Shown here: one piece after another, positions 23,701 through 31,538 of the stretch | Numbering within the stretch: the first letter of the stretch is position 1 | Layout: every line of letters begins with the position of its first letter | DNA from: Natrialbaceae archaeon | GTDB lineage: Archaea; Halobacteriota; Halobacteria; Halobacteriales; Natrialbaceae | Reading direction: 5' to 3' | Length of the DNA stretch: 31,538 bases | NCBI GenBank assembly: GCA_003552325.1 | Contig: PUKM01000127.1 | Coordinates: 1-31,538 of the forward strand | Position numbers and translations under genes: made by a program | The notes under the pieces: model-generated | Told to the model about the DNA's origin: nothing | The model's input: the letters and a program-made list of their open reading frames with translations, nothing else | Databases searched by the model: none

Positions 23701-23707
23701 TAAAACT
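23701..23707 (-). promoter_or_regulatory. Leaderless promoter of the second bat-type regulator
   Basis: AGTTTTA on the minus strand is centred 28 bp before ATG 23676. Confidence 0.5.
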
Positions 23708-23752
23708 GCTCCTTCGAGCAATCTGACTGTCTGCTCGGTCACACAGTCACGA

Positions 23753-25630
23753 TCACTGGCTGATGTATCGGTCGTGATCGATCTCCTCGAGTGCTCGCTC
23801 GAGGGCTGCCACCCCAGGTTTCGACGCCCGTTCCGACTGTGCCAGCACACGAACCGGTTGCGTGCCAAGCGAGACGAACCCGAGATCGAGGCGATTTGCG
23901 GTCTCGGCCAGCCCGAGTGCGGCGTCTGCCTCGCCAGTTGCGACTTTTCGTGGCGGACTTTCGTACGCGCGCAACCCGACATCGAACCCATCGATTGCAC
24001 TCGTCACCTCGTGACGGGGAACGTCTCGCTCGGTGGCCAGGTCAGCAACCGCCACACCGAGACTCGTCCGTAGCCCTGAGTCCGTCGTCCGATTCACGAA
24101 CTGCAGGTCGCGTTCGACAAGATCGGCCACCCCCTCGAGGGCTGCCGGATTACCGGCCGGAACAACGAGGCCCCACTCACGATCCCACCGGCCGAGTTCC
24201 ACCGCCTCGATAGCCGCTGCCCGACCCTCGAGCGGGCCTGCAACGACCACTGCGTCCGGTACTCCCTGCCGGAGCCGACGTAACCCCGGCCGGGAGCCGA
24301 TGGGGAGATACCGTGGGTTCTCGAGGCCGTCGACGAGCCGGTTCATCGTCGGGTCGTCCTCCCCGACGACGAACACCGACGGGGGTCTGGTCTCCGGTGA
24401 AAACAGCGTCACGTCGACGGCTGCACCCGCCTCGAGATAGTCCGTATCGGCATCGACCTCGATGAGCCCGTCCGCATGGGCGAGACTGGTCGTCGCGCCG
24501 CTGCCTTTGTCGACGGGATACACCAGTGTCTCGCCCGTCTCATCACGGACGAGCCCGACGGGGACGAGCCGATGGCGACCCTGGTCCGAGCGTTCCTCTC
24601 GAGCCAGCGTGCCAGGCATGGTTGCGCGCTCGGGTTCGGGGATGCCAGCAGCCGTACGCAGTGCTGGCGCGACGAAGGTCCGAAACACCATCATCGCCGA
24701 GACGGGATAGCCGGGGAGGCCAACGTACGCCGACCCCTCGAGACGGCCGACGAGCATGGGTTTGCCCGGCTTGATACTCACCCCGTGGAGGAGCAGGTCG
24801 CCCTGTTCGTCGATCACCCGGTAGATGACGTCGACCGCACTGGCACTCGTCGACCCTGAGGAGAGCACCAGATCGCACTCGGCTGCGGCTTCCCGAAGGA
24901 CCCGCTCCATCTCGTCCTGGTCGTCGCCTGCATGTGGGTACAGGACGGCTTCTCCCCCAGCGTCCTCGACACCGGCGGCGATGGTGTAGCTGTTGACGTC
25001 GAAAATCTCTCCTCGTTGGTGGTCGACGTCGCCTCCCGGCCGGACGAGTTCGTCACCGGTCGAGATGATGCCCACTCGAGGCCGCGAACGGACCGGCACT
25101 TCCTCCACTCCCAGCGCCGAAAGCAACCCGATCTCACGAGGTGTAATGCGCGTTCCCGGTCCGAGGGCACGCTCGCCGGCGGCGACGTCAGCCCCGGCAA
25201 ACATGACGTTGTCTCCCGGGGCAACGCCGGTACGGATGAGCACCGTCTCGCCCTCACGGTCCGTCCGCTCCACAGGCACCATGGCGTCCGCGCCGTCGGG
25301 CATGACCGCACCCGTCGAAATCTCGACGGCCTCGCCCTCGCCGACCGTCACGGCGGTTTTCTCTCCCGCGTGCACGGCCCCGACCAACTCGAGCGTCGCC
25401 GGATCCGCCTCGTCAGCGCCGAAGGTGTCGGCCGCCCGAAGGGCGTAGCCATCCATACTCGAGCGGTCGAACCCCGGGACGTCGAGTTCGGCGTCCAGTC
25501 GTGTCACCAGCACCCGACCACGGGCCTCCTCGAGGGGGACCCGTTCGATGCCACCCTCGAGTGAGAGCGAGGCAATCGCCTCGTGGGCCGCCGCAGGCGT
25601 CGCCAGTTCCCGAAACTCCTTGCGTTCCAT
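23753..25630 (-). CDS. moeA: MoeA molybdopterin molybdenumtransferase fused to a periplasmic-binding-protein-like domain
   Basis: MoeA inserts molybdate (or tungstate in archaea) into adenylylated molybdopterin. Residues 1 to about 405 form a complete MoeA: PGFDRSSMDGYALRAADTFG near 52-71, GIISTGDEL near 187-195, LSSGSTSASAVD near 255-266, and HGVSIKPGKPMLVGRLEG followed by GLPGYPVSAMM. The typical MoeA motif TGG.S is SGSTS here. The remaining 220 residues resemble a type 2 substrate-binding domain (PDAVVVAGPLEGRAAA, ATGEADAALGLAET) known from archaeal and bacterial MoeA fusions; it could bind molybdate, tungstate or a cofactor intermediate. The total of 625 residues agrees with known fusions. 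A leaderless promoter precedes ATG 25630. The second moeA lies 201 bp upstream on the same strand. Confidence 0.92.
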   Translation of the reverse strand: MERKEFRELATPAAAHEAIASLSLEGGIERVPLEEARGRVLVTRLDAELDVPGFDRSSMDGYALRAADTFGADEADPATLELVGAVHAGEKTAVTVGEGEAVEISTGAVMPDGADAMVPVERTDREGETVLIRTGVAPGDNVMFAGADVAAGERALGPGTRITPREIGLLSALGVEEVPVRSRPRVGIISTGDELVRPGGDVDHQRGEIFDVNSYTIAAGVEDAGGEAVLYPHAGDDQDEMERVLREAAAECDLVLSSGSTSASAVDVIYRVIDEQGDLLLHGVSIKPGKPMLVGRLEGSAYVGLPGYPVSAMMVFRTFVAPALRTAAGIPEPERATMPGTLAREERSDQGRHRLVPVGLVRDETGETLVYPVDKGSGATTSLAHADGLIEVDADTDYLEAGAAVDVTLFSPETRPPSVFVVGEDDPTMNRLVDGLENPRYLPIGSRPGLRRLRQGVPDAVVVAGPLEGRAAAIEAVELGRWDREWGLVVPAGNPAALEGVADLVERDLQFVNRTTDSGLRTSLGVAVADLATERDVPRHEVTSAIDGFDVGLRAYESPPRKVATGEADAALGLAETANRLDLGFVSLGTQPVRVLAQSERASKPGVAALERALEEIDHDRYISQ

Positions 25631-25654
25631 ACCACTGGGTTCGGCTCGATACCC

Positions 25655-25660
25655 TAAAAA
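25655..25660 (-). promoter_or_regulatory. Leaderless promoter of the moeA fusion gene
   Basis: TTTTTA on the minus strand is centred 27 bp before ATG 25630. A second AT box (TATATAAAC, about 25683-25691) lies further upstream and could give a longer leader. Confidence 0.5.
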
Positions 25661-25831
25661 CCTCGAGCGTTTGTCGCCTCGTGTTTATATACGATTGGGC
25701 GACCAGGGCCGGTATGACGTGAACACGTGCCCGGGTCGCCCTGTGGAGCGTGACGAATCGATCCGGCCCGACCAGCCCGTCACCAGTTCGCCAGCCAACC
25801 CAGCCGAGCCCTGTGGTGCTCGAGTTGCCGC

Positions 25832-27082
25832 TCACTGCTCCCACAGTTCGACAGCTACAGCCTCGCCCGCTGGAATTCCTTCCCGAGCCTCGGGGACGAC
25901 GACCCACCCATCCGCGAGCGCCACGCTCGAGAGTACACCCGAACCGCTTGCTCGGGTCGGGACGGCTGTCAGATCGTCACCTGCTCCCTCGAGAGCGACC
26001 CGTGCGAAGGTCCGTGTCCCTGGTTCGGAGGGAATCTTTCGCTCGAGCGTTGCCTGCACGCTCGGGTGGGGTGCGGGTTCGGTTCCCTGGAGCCACGCCA
26101 GTACGGGTCTCAGAAACTGTACGGCGTTCACGATACAGGCCACGGGATAGCCGGGCAGTGCCAGCACGGGCGTCTTCTCGACGATCCCTATACAGACCGG
26201 ATGCCCGGGTTTGAGTGCCACACCGTGGACGAGCACGTCCCCGAGATTGTCGATCACCTCCGGCAGCAAATCGCGTTCCCCGACGGAGGAGCCACCCGTC
26301 GTCACGATGACGTCTTTGGTCAGATCCCGTTGGATCGCGACGCGGAGACTTTCGGGGTCGTCCGTCACGATATCGCGGTGTGTCGACCGTCCGCCCCAGC
26401 GCTCGACCAGCCGTGAAACGGTGAGGCCGTTCGTTTCGATCACCTCTCCGGGCCCGGGATTCTCGTGGACAACCTCCTCGCCTGTGGGGATAACACCGAC
26501 CGTCGGTTGGTCGGCAACGAGTGGTCGAGTGACGCCAACCGATCGGACCAATCCGAGGTCGGAAGGCCGGAGTCGATGGCCAGGTTCGTACAGTTTCTGC
26601 CCTGATTCGACGTCCTCACCAACCGGGGCGACGTTCTCGCCTTCGGCGACACTCTCGAGTACCTCGAGTTCTCCCGTGGCTTCGTACGATTCGACGTGCT
26701 CGATCATCACGACCGCGTCGGCGTCCGGCGGGAGTGCACTCCCGGTATGTACCCGGCGGGCGACCTGCGGCGCCACGGGCGTCTCGTAATCTGGCGTCGA
26801 CTGTTCCTCGAGCACCGCGGGCGAACGGTCCGTCGCGCCGAAGGTGTCACTGGCACGAACGGCGTATCCGTCCATCGCTGCGCGTTCGTAGTGGGGGACG
26901 TCCACGGCGGCGGTGATCGATTCGGCCAGCACCCGCCCGTCGGCGCGCTCGAGTGGAATTCGGTTTCGCTCACACGCCACGTCGTGTTCGTCGATCGCTG
27001 TCTCGAGTACAGATCTGGCCGTTTCGACCCGGGTCCTGACTTTGAACCCCGATTCGGTTCGATCGCTGTCGACACCGTCCAT
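25832..27082 (-). CDS. moeA: MoeA molybdopterin molybdenumtransferase, stand-alone paralogue
   Basis: The 416-residue protein is a full-length MoeA without extra domain. Visible motifs are VPHYERAAMDGYAVRASDTFGA near 59-80, VGVIPTGEEV near 194-203, VTTGGSSVGERDLLP near 265-279, and LVHGVALKPGHPVCIG followed by LALPGYPVACIVN. It keeps the usual TTGGSSVG that is altered in the neighbouring fusion, so the two paralogues may differ in metal or in step. Archaea often carry two MoeA proteins, and specialisation for Mo and W has been proposed. The frame is open for 44 more codons upstream, but an AT box 28 bp before ATG 27082 favours the shorter form. It is divergent from the Hsp20 gene across 281 bp. 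Confidence 0.92.
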   Translation of the reverse strand: MDGVDSDRTESGFKVRTRVETARSVLETAIDEHDVACERNRIPLERADGRVLAESITAAVDVPHYERAAMDGYAVRASDTFGATDRSPAVLEEQSTPDYETPVAPQVARRVHTGSALPPDADAVVMIEHVESYEATGELEVLESVAEGENVAPVGEDVESGQKLYEPGHRLRPSDLGLVRSVGVTRPLVADQPTVGVIPTGEEVVHENPGPGEVIETNGLTVSRLVERWGGRSTHRDIVTDDPESLRVAIQRDLTKDVIVTTGGSSVGERDLLPEVIDNLGDVLVHGVALKPGHPVCIGIVEKTPVLALPGYPVACIVNAVQFLRPVLAWLQGTEPAPHPSVQATLERKIPSEPGTRTFARVALEGAGDDLTAVPTRASGSGVLSSVALADGWVVVPEAREGIPAGEAVAVELWEQ

Positions 27083-27106
27083 ATCCAGAGAGGGGCGACC
27101 AATCGT

Positions 27107-27114
27107 CAAAAACG
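27107..27114 (-). promoter_or_regulatory. Leaderless promoter of stand-alone moeA
   Basis: CGTTTTTG on the minus strand is centred 28 bp before ATG 27082. Confidence 0.45.
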
Positions 27115-27332
27115 TGCGGGTCGCCCCCAGCCGTTGCTCGTCTTCTCTCTCGGTATGCCCAGGGAGTGACACGTACGCTAAGACGAGTGAGTGACCTGTC
27201 CAAGGATACGGCACCGTTGGTGGTATAAATTCTCATTGCTCTACCTATCTCTATTGTAACCAGTTTCGTCCGTGGGTCGGTGAGGCCACGGCCATCACGA
27301 CTTGCCACCGTCGTATCAACCGCGACCGCGGC

Positions 27333-27339
27333 CTTTTTC
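27333..27339 (+). promoter_or_regulatory. Leaderless promoter of the Hsp20-UbiB pair
   Basis: CTTTTTC is centred 28 bp before ATG 27364. The remaining 250 bp up to moeA show another AT-rich stretch (GTATAAATTCTC near 27,222) but no gene. Confidence 0.5.
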
Positions 27340-27363
27340 GTATCGGCGTTCGAACCTGTAGCT

Positions 27364-27747
27364 ATGTCAGCGCTCCGTGACGCCCTGCGGGACCTCTCAG
27401 ATGCCGTGTTTTTCGATCTCCTGGAGAGCGATGACGCCTACCTCCTGGTTATCGACGTCCCAGGTGTCTCCGCCGAGACGATCGATGTCGCCGTCGAGGA
27501 CGACCGGATCTTGATCGAGGCCCGGCGAGAGAAGACCCTCCCCGGCGACTATCAGTACCTCGAGGAAAACCGCTCGCTGTTCGTCGATGCCGACTTACCC
27601 CTCCCGTCCGACGCGAGCGAGGACGACGCCGCGGCCGTCGTCGACCGTGGCGTCCTCGAGCTCACGATCCCGAAGCGGGCCGGGATCGATGAGACGACGA
27701 TCGACGTCATCGACGAAGAATCGACAACGGAGCGTGCCGATGAGTAA
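27364..27747 (+). CDS. Hsp20/alpha-crystallin-like small chaperone
   Basis: The 127-residue protein has the alpha-crystallin fold pattern: a short helical N-terminus, then AYLLVIDVPGVSAETIDVAVEDDRILIEAR (about 26-55, seen here in parts), a loop, and the diagnostic GVLELTIPKR near 99-108 where I-x-I/V residues pack. An acidic tail follows. It would hold unfolding proteins in the cytoplasm. It is short and divergent compared with Hsp20 of 140-150 residues. An alternative start further upstream is possible, but the AT box 28 bp before ATG 27364 supports this one. The UbiB-family gene begins 6 bp after its stop codon in the same frame. Confidence 0.82.
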   Translation: MSALRDALRDLSDAVFFDLLESDDAYLLVIDVPGVSAETIDVAVEDDRILIEARREKTLPGDYQYLEENRSLFVDADLPLPSDASEDDAAAVVDRGVLELTIPKRAGIDETTIDVIDEESTTERADE

Positions 27748-27753
27748 CGCGAG

Positions 27754-29424
27754 GTGAGGACTCTGGCATTGCTCCGTGCGTACCGGCGTTTTTTCGTCGT
27801 TGCCTGGCACTTTCTGCCGCTGCTGGTCGCCTATGCTCGTGACCGGCGGCGGTGGCTGCTGTTCGGTCGGCCACGACGGGTCGGCCCGACGACACAACGG
27901 CGACGAGCAGAAGTCTTACTCGAGTCGTTGTTGACGCTCGGGCCGACGTTCATCAAACTCGGACAACTCCTCTCGACACGACCGGACATCCTGCCGCCCG
28001 CCTACATCGAGGTTCTCTCGGCGTTGCAGGACGAGGTGCCGCCAGCCGACTGGGAGGACGCTCGCGTCGTCATCGAAGAGGACATCGGACCGGTCGAGAC
28101 GGTGTTCGACGAGTTCGACACCGACTCGATCAGCGGTGCGAGCCTCGGCCAGGTGTACGTGGCGTCCGTCGATGGCGAGGCGGTGGCGGTGAAGATCCGT
28201 CGGCCCGATATCGAAGCGCTGGTCGAGTCCGATCTGCGGGTCATCCGGTGGTCCCTGCCGATTCTGATGCGTTTTGTCGGCGAGTCACGGTCGTTCTCCC
28301 TCGAGAATCTCGCCGATGAGTTCGCCAAGACGATCAGAGAGGAGATGGATTACAGCCGAGAGGCCGCGATGCTCAAAGAAATCAAGTCGAACTTCGCGGA
28401 TGACGATCGGTTCGTCATCCCGACGGTGTTCGATGAGTACTCGAGCAAGCGTGTCCTGACGATGGAGTACGTCGGTGGGACCAAGATCAATCGGGTGGAC
28501 GAACTCGATGAGCGAGGGATCGACCGGGGACAGGTCGCCGAGAACCTCCAGCGATCGTACTTACAGATGATCATCGACGACGGTGTGTTCCATGCCGATC
28601 CCCATCCAGGGAACCTGGCGGTGACCGATGCGGGCCAGATCATCTTCTACGATTTCGGGATGAGTGGCCGGGTCGACTCGTTCGTTCAGGGGAAAATCGT
28701 CGAGTTCTACATTGCCGTTGCGAACCAGGATACCGATGCGATCCTGGATACACTCATCGAAATCGGTACACTGAGCCCTGAGACGGACAGGGCCGTGATG
28801 GCGGATGCGGTGGAACTGGCCATTGCGGACGCCCGAGGGGAGGATATCGAGGACTACCGCGTCCAGCAGATCATCGGCCAGATCGAGGACTCGATCTACG
28901 AATTCCCGTTCAGACTGCCAAAGAATTTGGCGCTCGTCCTGCGCGTCGCAACCGTCGTCGAAGGGGTGTGTGTCACCTTAGATCAGGACTTCGACTTCAT
29001 CGAGACAGCCACAGAGTACCTCACCGAGCAGGGCTACCGGGAGGAATCGATCCAGCGAGTCATCGAGGAATCTGCCGGACAGTTCCGAGATGCCGGACGC
29101 TCGATGGTTCGCGTCCCCCCGAAACTCGAGCGAACGCTCGACCGGCTCGAGCGGGACGACCAGTTCGTCAGAATCGGCGTCGAGGACTCGGATCGGGTAT
29201 TTGCGAAACTGGCCAAACGACTGATCTATGGAATGTTGCTCACGATGTCGACGTTCGCGACGGGTGTGCTCTACGCGCTCAATGCACCCGAGGCATCGAT
29301 CATCGCGGCCGTCGGGTCCGCGTTCTTGCTGTTCTTACTGTTCCGGTCGTTCCGGGGACCGCGGGCGATTCGAGCGAAACCGCAGTTTACTCGCCAGAAT
29401 CTTAGAGAGCGTCAAGAGGAGTAG
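27754..29424 (+). CDS. UbiB/ABC1 (AarF) atypical kinase-like membrane protein
   Basis: The 556-residue protein shows the UbiB signatures. The KxGQ region is FIKLGQLLSTRPDILP near 66-81, followed by SGASLGQVY (about 128-136) and the AVKIRRP lysine near 147. The HADPHPGNL motif is near 284-292 and YDFGMSGR near 303-310. Two hydrophobic helices at the C-terminus (about 490-530) anchor it in the membrane. UbiB-family proteins are ATPases that help quinone synthesis or transport; haloarchaea use menaquinone, so a role there is likely but not shown. The start is GTG at 27754, because the in-frame Hsp20 stop at 27745-27747 rules out anything longer. It is probably cotranscribed with hsp20. Confidence 0.9.
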   Translation: MRTLALLRAYRRFFVVAWHFLPLLVAYARDRRRWLLFGRPRRVGPTTQRRRAEVLLESLLTLGPTFIKLGQLLSTRPDILPPAYIEVLSALQDEVPPADWEDARVVIEEDIGPVETVFDEFDTDSISGASLGQVYVASVDGEAVAVKIRRPDIEALVESDLRVIRWSLPILMRFVGESRSFSLENLADEFAKTIREEMDYSREAAMLKEIKSNFADDDRFVIPTVFDEYSSKRVLTMEYVGGTKINRVDELDERGIDRGQVAENLQRSYLQMIIDDGVFHADPHPGNLAVTDAGQIIFYDFGMSGRVDSFVQGKIVEFYIAVANQDTDAILDTLIEIGTLSPETDRAVMADAVELAIADARGEDIEDYRVQQIIGQIEDSIYEFPFRLPKNLALVLRVATVVEGVCVTLDQDFDFIETATEYLTEQGYREESIQRVIEESAGQFRDAGRSMVRVPPKLERTLDRLERDDQFVRIGVEDSDRVFAKLAKRLIYGMLLTMSTFATGVLYALNAPEASIIAAVGSAFLLFLLFRSFRGPRAIRAKPQFTRQNLRERQEE

Positions 29425-29476
29425 GAGGGACGGGCCGCGCAGTCGGTCGCCTTGTCCAGCGGTCTGGGTTTGCTGT

Positions 29477-29635
29477 TCAATTGTTGCGCGGTGAGCGCGC
29501 ACGTCGGATCGTCGCCCCATCTCTGATTTTGTCCGTACAGTCGGGACAGACCCGTGGATTGTCCACTCCATTGGGCGTGAATACTCGAGCGTACGCATCG
29601 GTGACGAAGGAGCCACAGTTCTGACATTCCGGCAT
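29477..29635 (-). CDS. Small haloarchaeal zinc-finger protein (DUF7563-like)
   Basis: The 52-residue protein has two Cys pairs, CQNC at 4-7 and CPDC at about 30-33, that can bind one zinc. The surrounding text MPECQNCGSFVTDAYARVF and NPRVCPDC is a pattern repeated in many haloarchaeal genomes (remembered as DUF7563). It ends in a basic RRARSPR tail, which could contact nucleic acid. The frame is open further upstream, but the family begins at MPECQNC. It converges on the UbiB gene with a 52-bp gap. Its function is unknown. The 232 bp upstream hold an AT box (GTATAAAAATT near 29,688) but no clear gene. Confidence 0.75.
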   Translation of the reverse strand: MPECQNCGSFVTDAYARVFTPNGVDNPRVCPDCTDKIRDGATIRRARSPRNN

Positions 29636-29867
29636 AGTACTGTATTGATCCGTGAGCAGTAGGATGTAATAATTGTATCGATGGTGGGTGTATAAAAATT
29701 CGGTTGGTGTGGTGCGTGTCACAGGCACGGCGCTTGTCTCACGCCCTCGCGTTACTCTCTGACTGGCGCTCAGTGCCTGGTCGAATCGCGAGTATGCGGT
29801 CTGTGGGTGAACAGTTTCGGTTGTCACTTCCTTGGCAGCGCACGAAACTGCTACCCACGAGGGGTGG

Positions 29868-30053
29868 TTACAATCGAGGGTCCCACCCACAGACGGTACA
29901 GGCGGCCGCGGACTCATCGTGAAGACCGCCACAGTCCGGGCACTGCTTTTTATTATAGTCTCGTTCCCACCCTGTCGGTTCTACCGAGTGGCCGCGGTCG
30001 GCAAGGAACTGGTCAAAAACCTCGTCACCGGCACCGTTGGGTGAAGATGCCAT
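29868..30053 (-). CDS. Small haloarchaeal zinc-ribbon protein (HVO_0416-like)
   Basis: The 61-residue protein has one zinc ribbon formed by CPDCGGLH near 38-45 and CTVCGWDP near 52-59, preceded by DEVFDQFLADRGHSVEPTGWERDYNKKQ. The FDQFLxxRGH...GWE...YNKKQCPxCGGLHD pattern matches a small family in haloarchaea, remembered under the name HVO_0416; that label is from memory. The AT box 28 bp before ATG 30053 favours this start over one nine codons upstream. It is divergent from ubaA across 110 bp. Its function is unknown; related tiny zinc proteins often affect gene regulation or stress growth. Confidence 0.75.
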   Translation of the reverse strand: MASSPNGAGDEVFDQFLADRGHSVEPTGWERDYNKKQCPDCGGLHDESAAACTVCGWDPRL

Positions 30054-30077
30054 AGTTAACGTATAGCACACCACACA

Positions 30078-30083
30078 CATAAA
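30078..30083 (-). promoter_or_regulatory. Leaderless promoter of the zinc-ribbon gene
   Basis: TTTATG on the minus strand is centred 28 bp before ATG 30053. Confidence 0.5.
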
Positions 30084-30131
30084 TCAATTGGTGGGGTCAG
30101 ATGGTGACACCTGTCTATCATCGTGACCGCG

Positions 30132-30139
30132 GATTTTTC
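30132..30139 (+). promoter_or_regulatory. Leaderless promoter of ubaA
   Basis: GATTTTTC is centred 28 bp before ATG 30164. Confidence 0.5.
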
Positions 30140-30163
30140 TGCCTGCTCACGAAACCAGCAGGT

Positions 30164-30997
30164 ATGAGCGATTTACGCCTCAATCCGACCCAACTCGACC
30201 GCTACTCGAGACACGTCATCATGGACGAGGTCGGACCTGAAGGCCAAAGGCGACTCCTCGAGGGATCGGTGCTGGTCGTCGGCGCGGGCGGCCTCGGATC
30301 GCCGGCGATTCAGTATCTCGCGGCCGCAGGTGTTGGCCGCCTCGGTATCGTCGACGACGACGTCGTCGAACGGTCGAACCTTCAGCGACAGATCGTCCAC
30401 GCCGACAGCGACGTGGGGCGACCGAAAGTCGAGAGCGCTCGAGCGTACGTCACGGCGTTGAACCCCGACTGTACGGTCGAGGCACACGAGACGCGGTTGA
30501 CCCCAGAGACGGTTGGTGGGTTGGTCGATCAGTACGATATCGTCCTCGATGCGAGTGACAACTTCGCGACACGGTACCTGCTCAACGATTACTGTGCGCT
30601 CACCGAGACCCCCCTCTCACACGGCGCAATCTATCGGTTCGAAGGGCAAGTGCTGACGATTCCGAACGATCCGGACGCCACACAGCCATGCTACCGGTGT
30701 GTGTTCCCCGAGGCACCCGAACCAGGCACCGTCCCGGACTGTGCGACGACGGGCGTACTCGGTGTGCTCCCCGGGACCGTCGGCTGTATTCAGGCGACTG
30801 AGGTTGTCAAGCTCCTGCTCGAGTCGGGCGATTCACTCGCCGGTCGCCTCCTTCTGTACGATGCGATGGCGATGACGTTCGAGACCGTCGAGATCCTGCA
30901 GAACCCGGACTGTCCGGTCTGTGGGGAGGAGCCGGCAATCGAGTCGATCGAGGAGGTCAGTTACGAGGAAACCTGTTCGATTCGAGCAGCGAACTAA
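30164..30997 (+). CDS. ubaA: UbaA, E1-like SAMP-activating enzyme (MoeB/ThiF/HesA family)
   Basis: The enzyme adenylates the C-terminal Gly-Gly of small ubiquitin-like SAMP/MoaD proteins. In Haloferax it is the single E1 serving protein modification, tRNA thiolation and molybdopterin synthesis. The 277-residue protein has the nucleotide-binding loop GAGGLGS at 40-46, Arg/Gln residues in RSNLQRQ near 70-76, Asp in DASDNFATR near 129-137, zinc pairs Cys176/179 and Cys250/253, and the catalytic cysteine Cys193 in PDCATTGVLG. The AT box 28 bp upstream selects ATG 30164 over one 21 codons earlier. It supports cofactor supply for the FDH and other Mo/W enzymes. It ends 6 bp from the convergent nikR stop codon. 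Confidence 0.93.
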   Translation: MSDLRLNPTQLDRYSRHVIMDEVGPEGQRRLLEGSVLVVGAGGLGSPAIQYLAAAGVGRLGIVDDDVVERSNLQRQIVHADSDVGRPKVESARAYVTALNPDCTVEAHETRLTPETVGGLVDQYDIVLDASDNFATRYLLNDYCALTETPLSHGAIYRFEGQVLTIPNDPDATQPCYRCVFPEAPEPGTVPDCATTGVLGVLPGTVGCIQATEVVKLLLESGDSLAGRLLLYDAMAMTFETVEILQNPDCPVCGEEPAIESIEEVSYEETCSIRAAN

Positions 30998-31003
30998 CAC
31001 ACG

Positions 31004-31429
31004 CTACTCTTGAGCCAGGGGATCGAAGCCGTCGACTGGATTGACCGAATAGTCGACTGTGAGCACGTCTTTTGTCGCCCGGATCTTGCCAACGAACGTC
31101 GAAATGTCGCTGAGTTCGCCCTCGAGTACGAACAGTTCCATACAGCAGTGATCGCCGACGTGGGTGTGGAAGTTCGAGGAGACGAGCGATTCGTGTTCGT
31201 GACGCAGGTGCATCATCTTCTCTTCGACACTCGTGGTTTCGTAGTCGAAGAGGACGGTGACGATCGCCATCAGTTCGCGCTCTTCGAGTCGCGTATCCTG
31301 AAACTCACCGAGGAGGTTCCGAGAGGCTTCTCTGACGACTTCGCTGCGGCCGGTGTAGCCGTGGTCGTCTGCAAACTGGTCGATCCGCTCGAGGAGTTCG
31401 TCGGGCATCGAAACGCTGACAACAGCCAT
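31004..31429 (-). CDS. nikR: NikR, nickel-responsive ribbon-helix-helix regulator
   Basis: The 141-residue regulator has the usual two domains. The N-terminal ribbon-helix-helix ([17 protein letters not shown], then [17 protein letters not shown]) binds DNA as a dimer. The C-terminal ACT-like domain binds nickel. The four nickel ligands of E. coli NikR (His76, His87, His89, Cys95) correspond here to His77, His88, His90 and Cys96 with identical spacing, so metal sensing is probably intact. A second cysteine (Cys95) precedes Cys96. The start MAVVSVSM is preceded by an AT box about 27 bp upstream, which excludes the longer form with six extra residues. No nickel transporter is in the window. Confidence 0.93.
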   Translation of the reverse strand: MAVVSVSMPDELLERIDQFADDHGYTGRSEVVREASRNLLGEFQDTRLEERELMAIVTVLFDYETTSVEEKMMHLRHEHESLVSSNFHTHVGDHCCMELFVLEGELSDISTFVGKIRATKDVLTVDYSVNPVDGFDPLAQE

Positions 31430-31450
31430 ATAATAATTCAGCCCCATTCA

Positions 31451-31460
31451 ACTATTAAGG
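31451..31460 (-). promoter_or_regulatory. Leaderless promoter of nikR
   Basis: CCTTAATAGT on the minus strand is centred about 27 bp before ATG 31429. The rest of the window to 31538 shows no gene. Confidence 0.5.
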
Positions 31461-31538
31461 CTTATCATATCGGGTCGGTCAGCAGGGCCGTTGCCGGCGC
31501 TGCCTTTCACCAGTAGTGTGGAACGGAATCGCTACTCG

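Noticed and set aside
23677..24000. N-terminal extension of the second bat-type regulator
   Set aside because: It overlaps the end of the moeA fusion gene, is Arg/Ser-rich and lies upstream of a well-placed leaderless promoter.

Overview
The window is a piece of a haloarchaeal chromosome (class Halobacteria; codon use and the very frequent CTCGAG hexamer suggest Natrialbales, but the genus cannot be fixed from this sequence). The evidence is the acidic, GC-rich coding style, bat-type HTH regulators, small haloarchaeal zinc-finger proteins, leaderless promoters and archaeal UbaA and NikR. Most genes lie on the minus strand.

Region 1 (1-3341) opens with the 3' end of mobB (molybdopterin-guanine dinucleotide synthesis). 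It is followed by a relic hairpin that looks like the right end of an IS200/IS605-type element, a small holin-like membrane protein, cbiA (cobyrinate a,c-diamide synthase) and a divergently transcribed bat-type HTH regulator carrying a Cys/His-rich segment. A strong 76-bp inverted repeat separates this regulator from the next operon.

Region 2 (3342-13016) is the centrepiece: one compact minus-strand operon read from about 12,930 to 3342. Its order is FdhA (Tat-exported molybdopterin formate dehydrogenase), FdhB (four [4Fe-4S] clusters), a probable 42-residue protein, a two-helix membrane protein, FdhC (cytochrome b type), a TorD-like chaperone, a poly-[4Fe-4S] protein and an aldehyde:ferredoxin oxidoreductase-family tungstoenzyme. 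Apart from the last gene and the small proteins, this resembles the FDH modules of Proteobacteria. Joining it to an AOR-family enzyme is the most interesting system in the window. The likely physiology is oxidation of formate on the outer face of the membrane with electrons passed to quinone, plus a cytoplasmic tungstoenzyme branch.

Region 3 (13,147-13,692) holds tRNA-Gly(UCC), followed by an array of three more copies of its 3' end alternating with two hairpin types. This looks like the scar of repeated integration and excision.

Region 4 (13,693-21,831) encodes cell-surface functions: an RND/MMPL-type transporter with a COG1361-like surface protein, then a flippase translationally coupled to an alkaline-phosphatase-superfamily protein.

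Region 5 (22,039-31,429) holds a GNAT/zinc-ribbon protein, a second bat-type regulator, two MoeA proteins (one fused to a periplasmic-binding-protein-like domain), an Hsp20-UbiB pair, two small zinc-finger proteins, ubaA and nikR. The recurring theme is molybdenum/tungsten cofactor supply (mobB, two moeA, ubaA as the E1-like enzyme needed for cofactor synthesis) around two Mo/W enzymes. Many first genes of transcripts have an AT-rich box 27-28 nt before the start codon (leaderless), whereas genes inside the FDH operon have good Shine-Dalgarno sites. This contrast supports several of the start codons chosen here.
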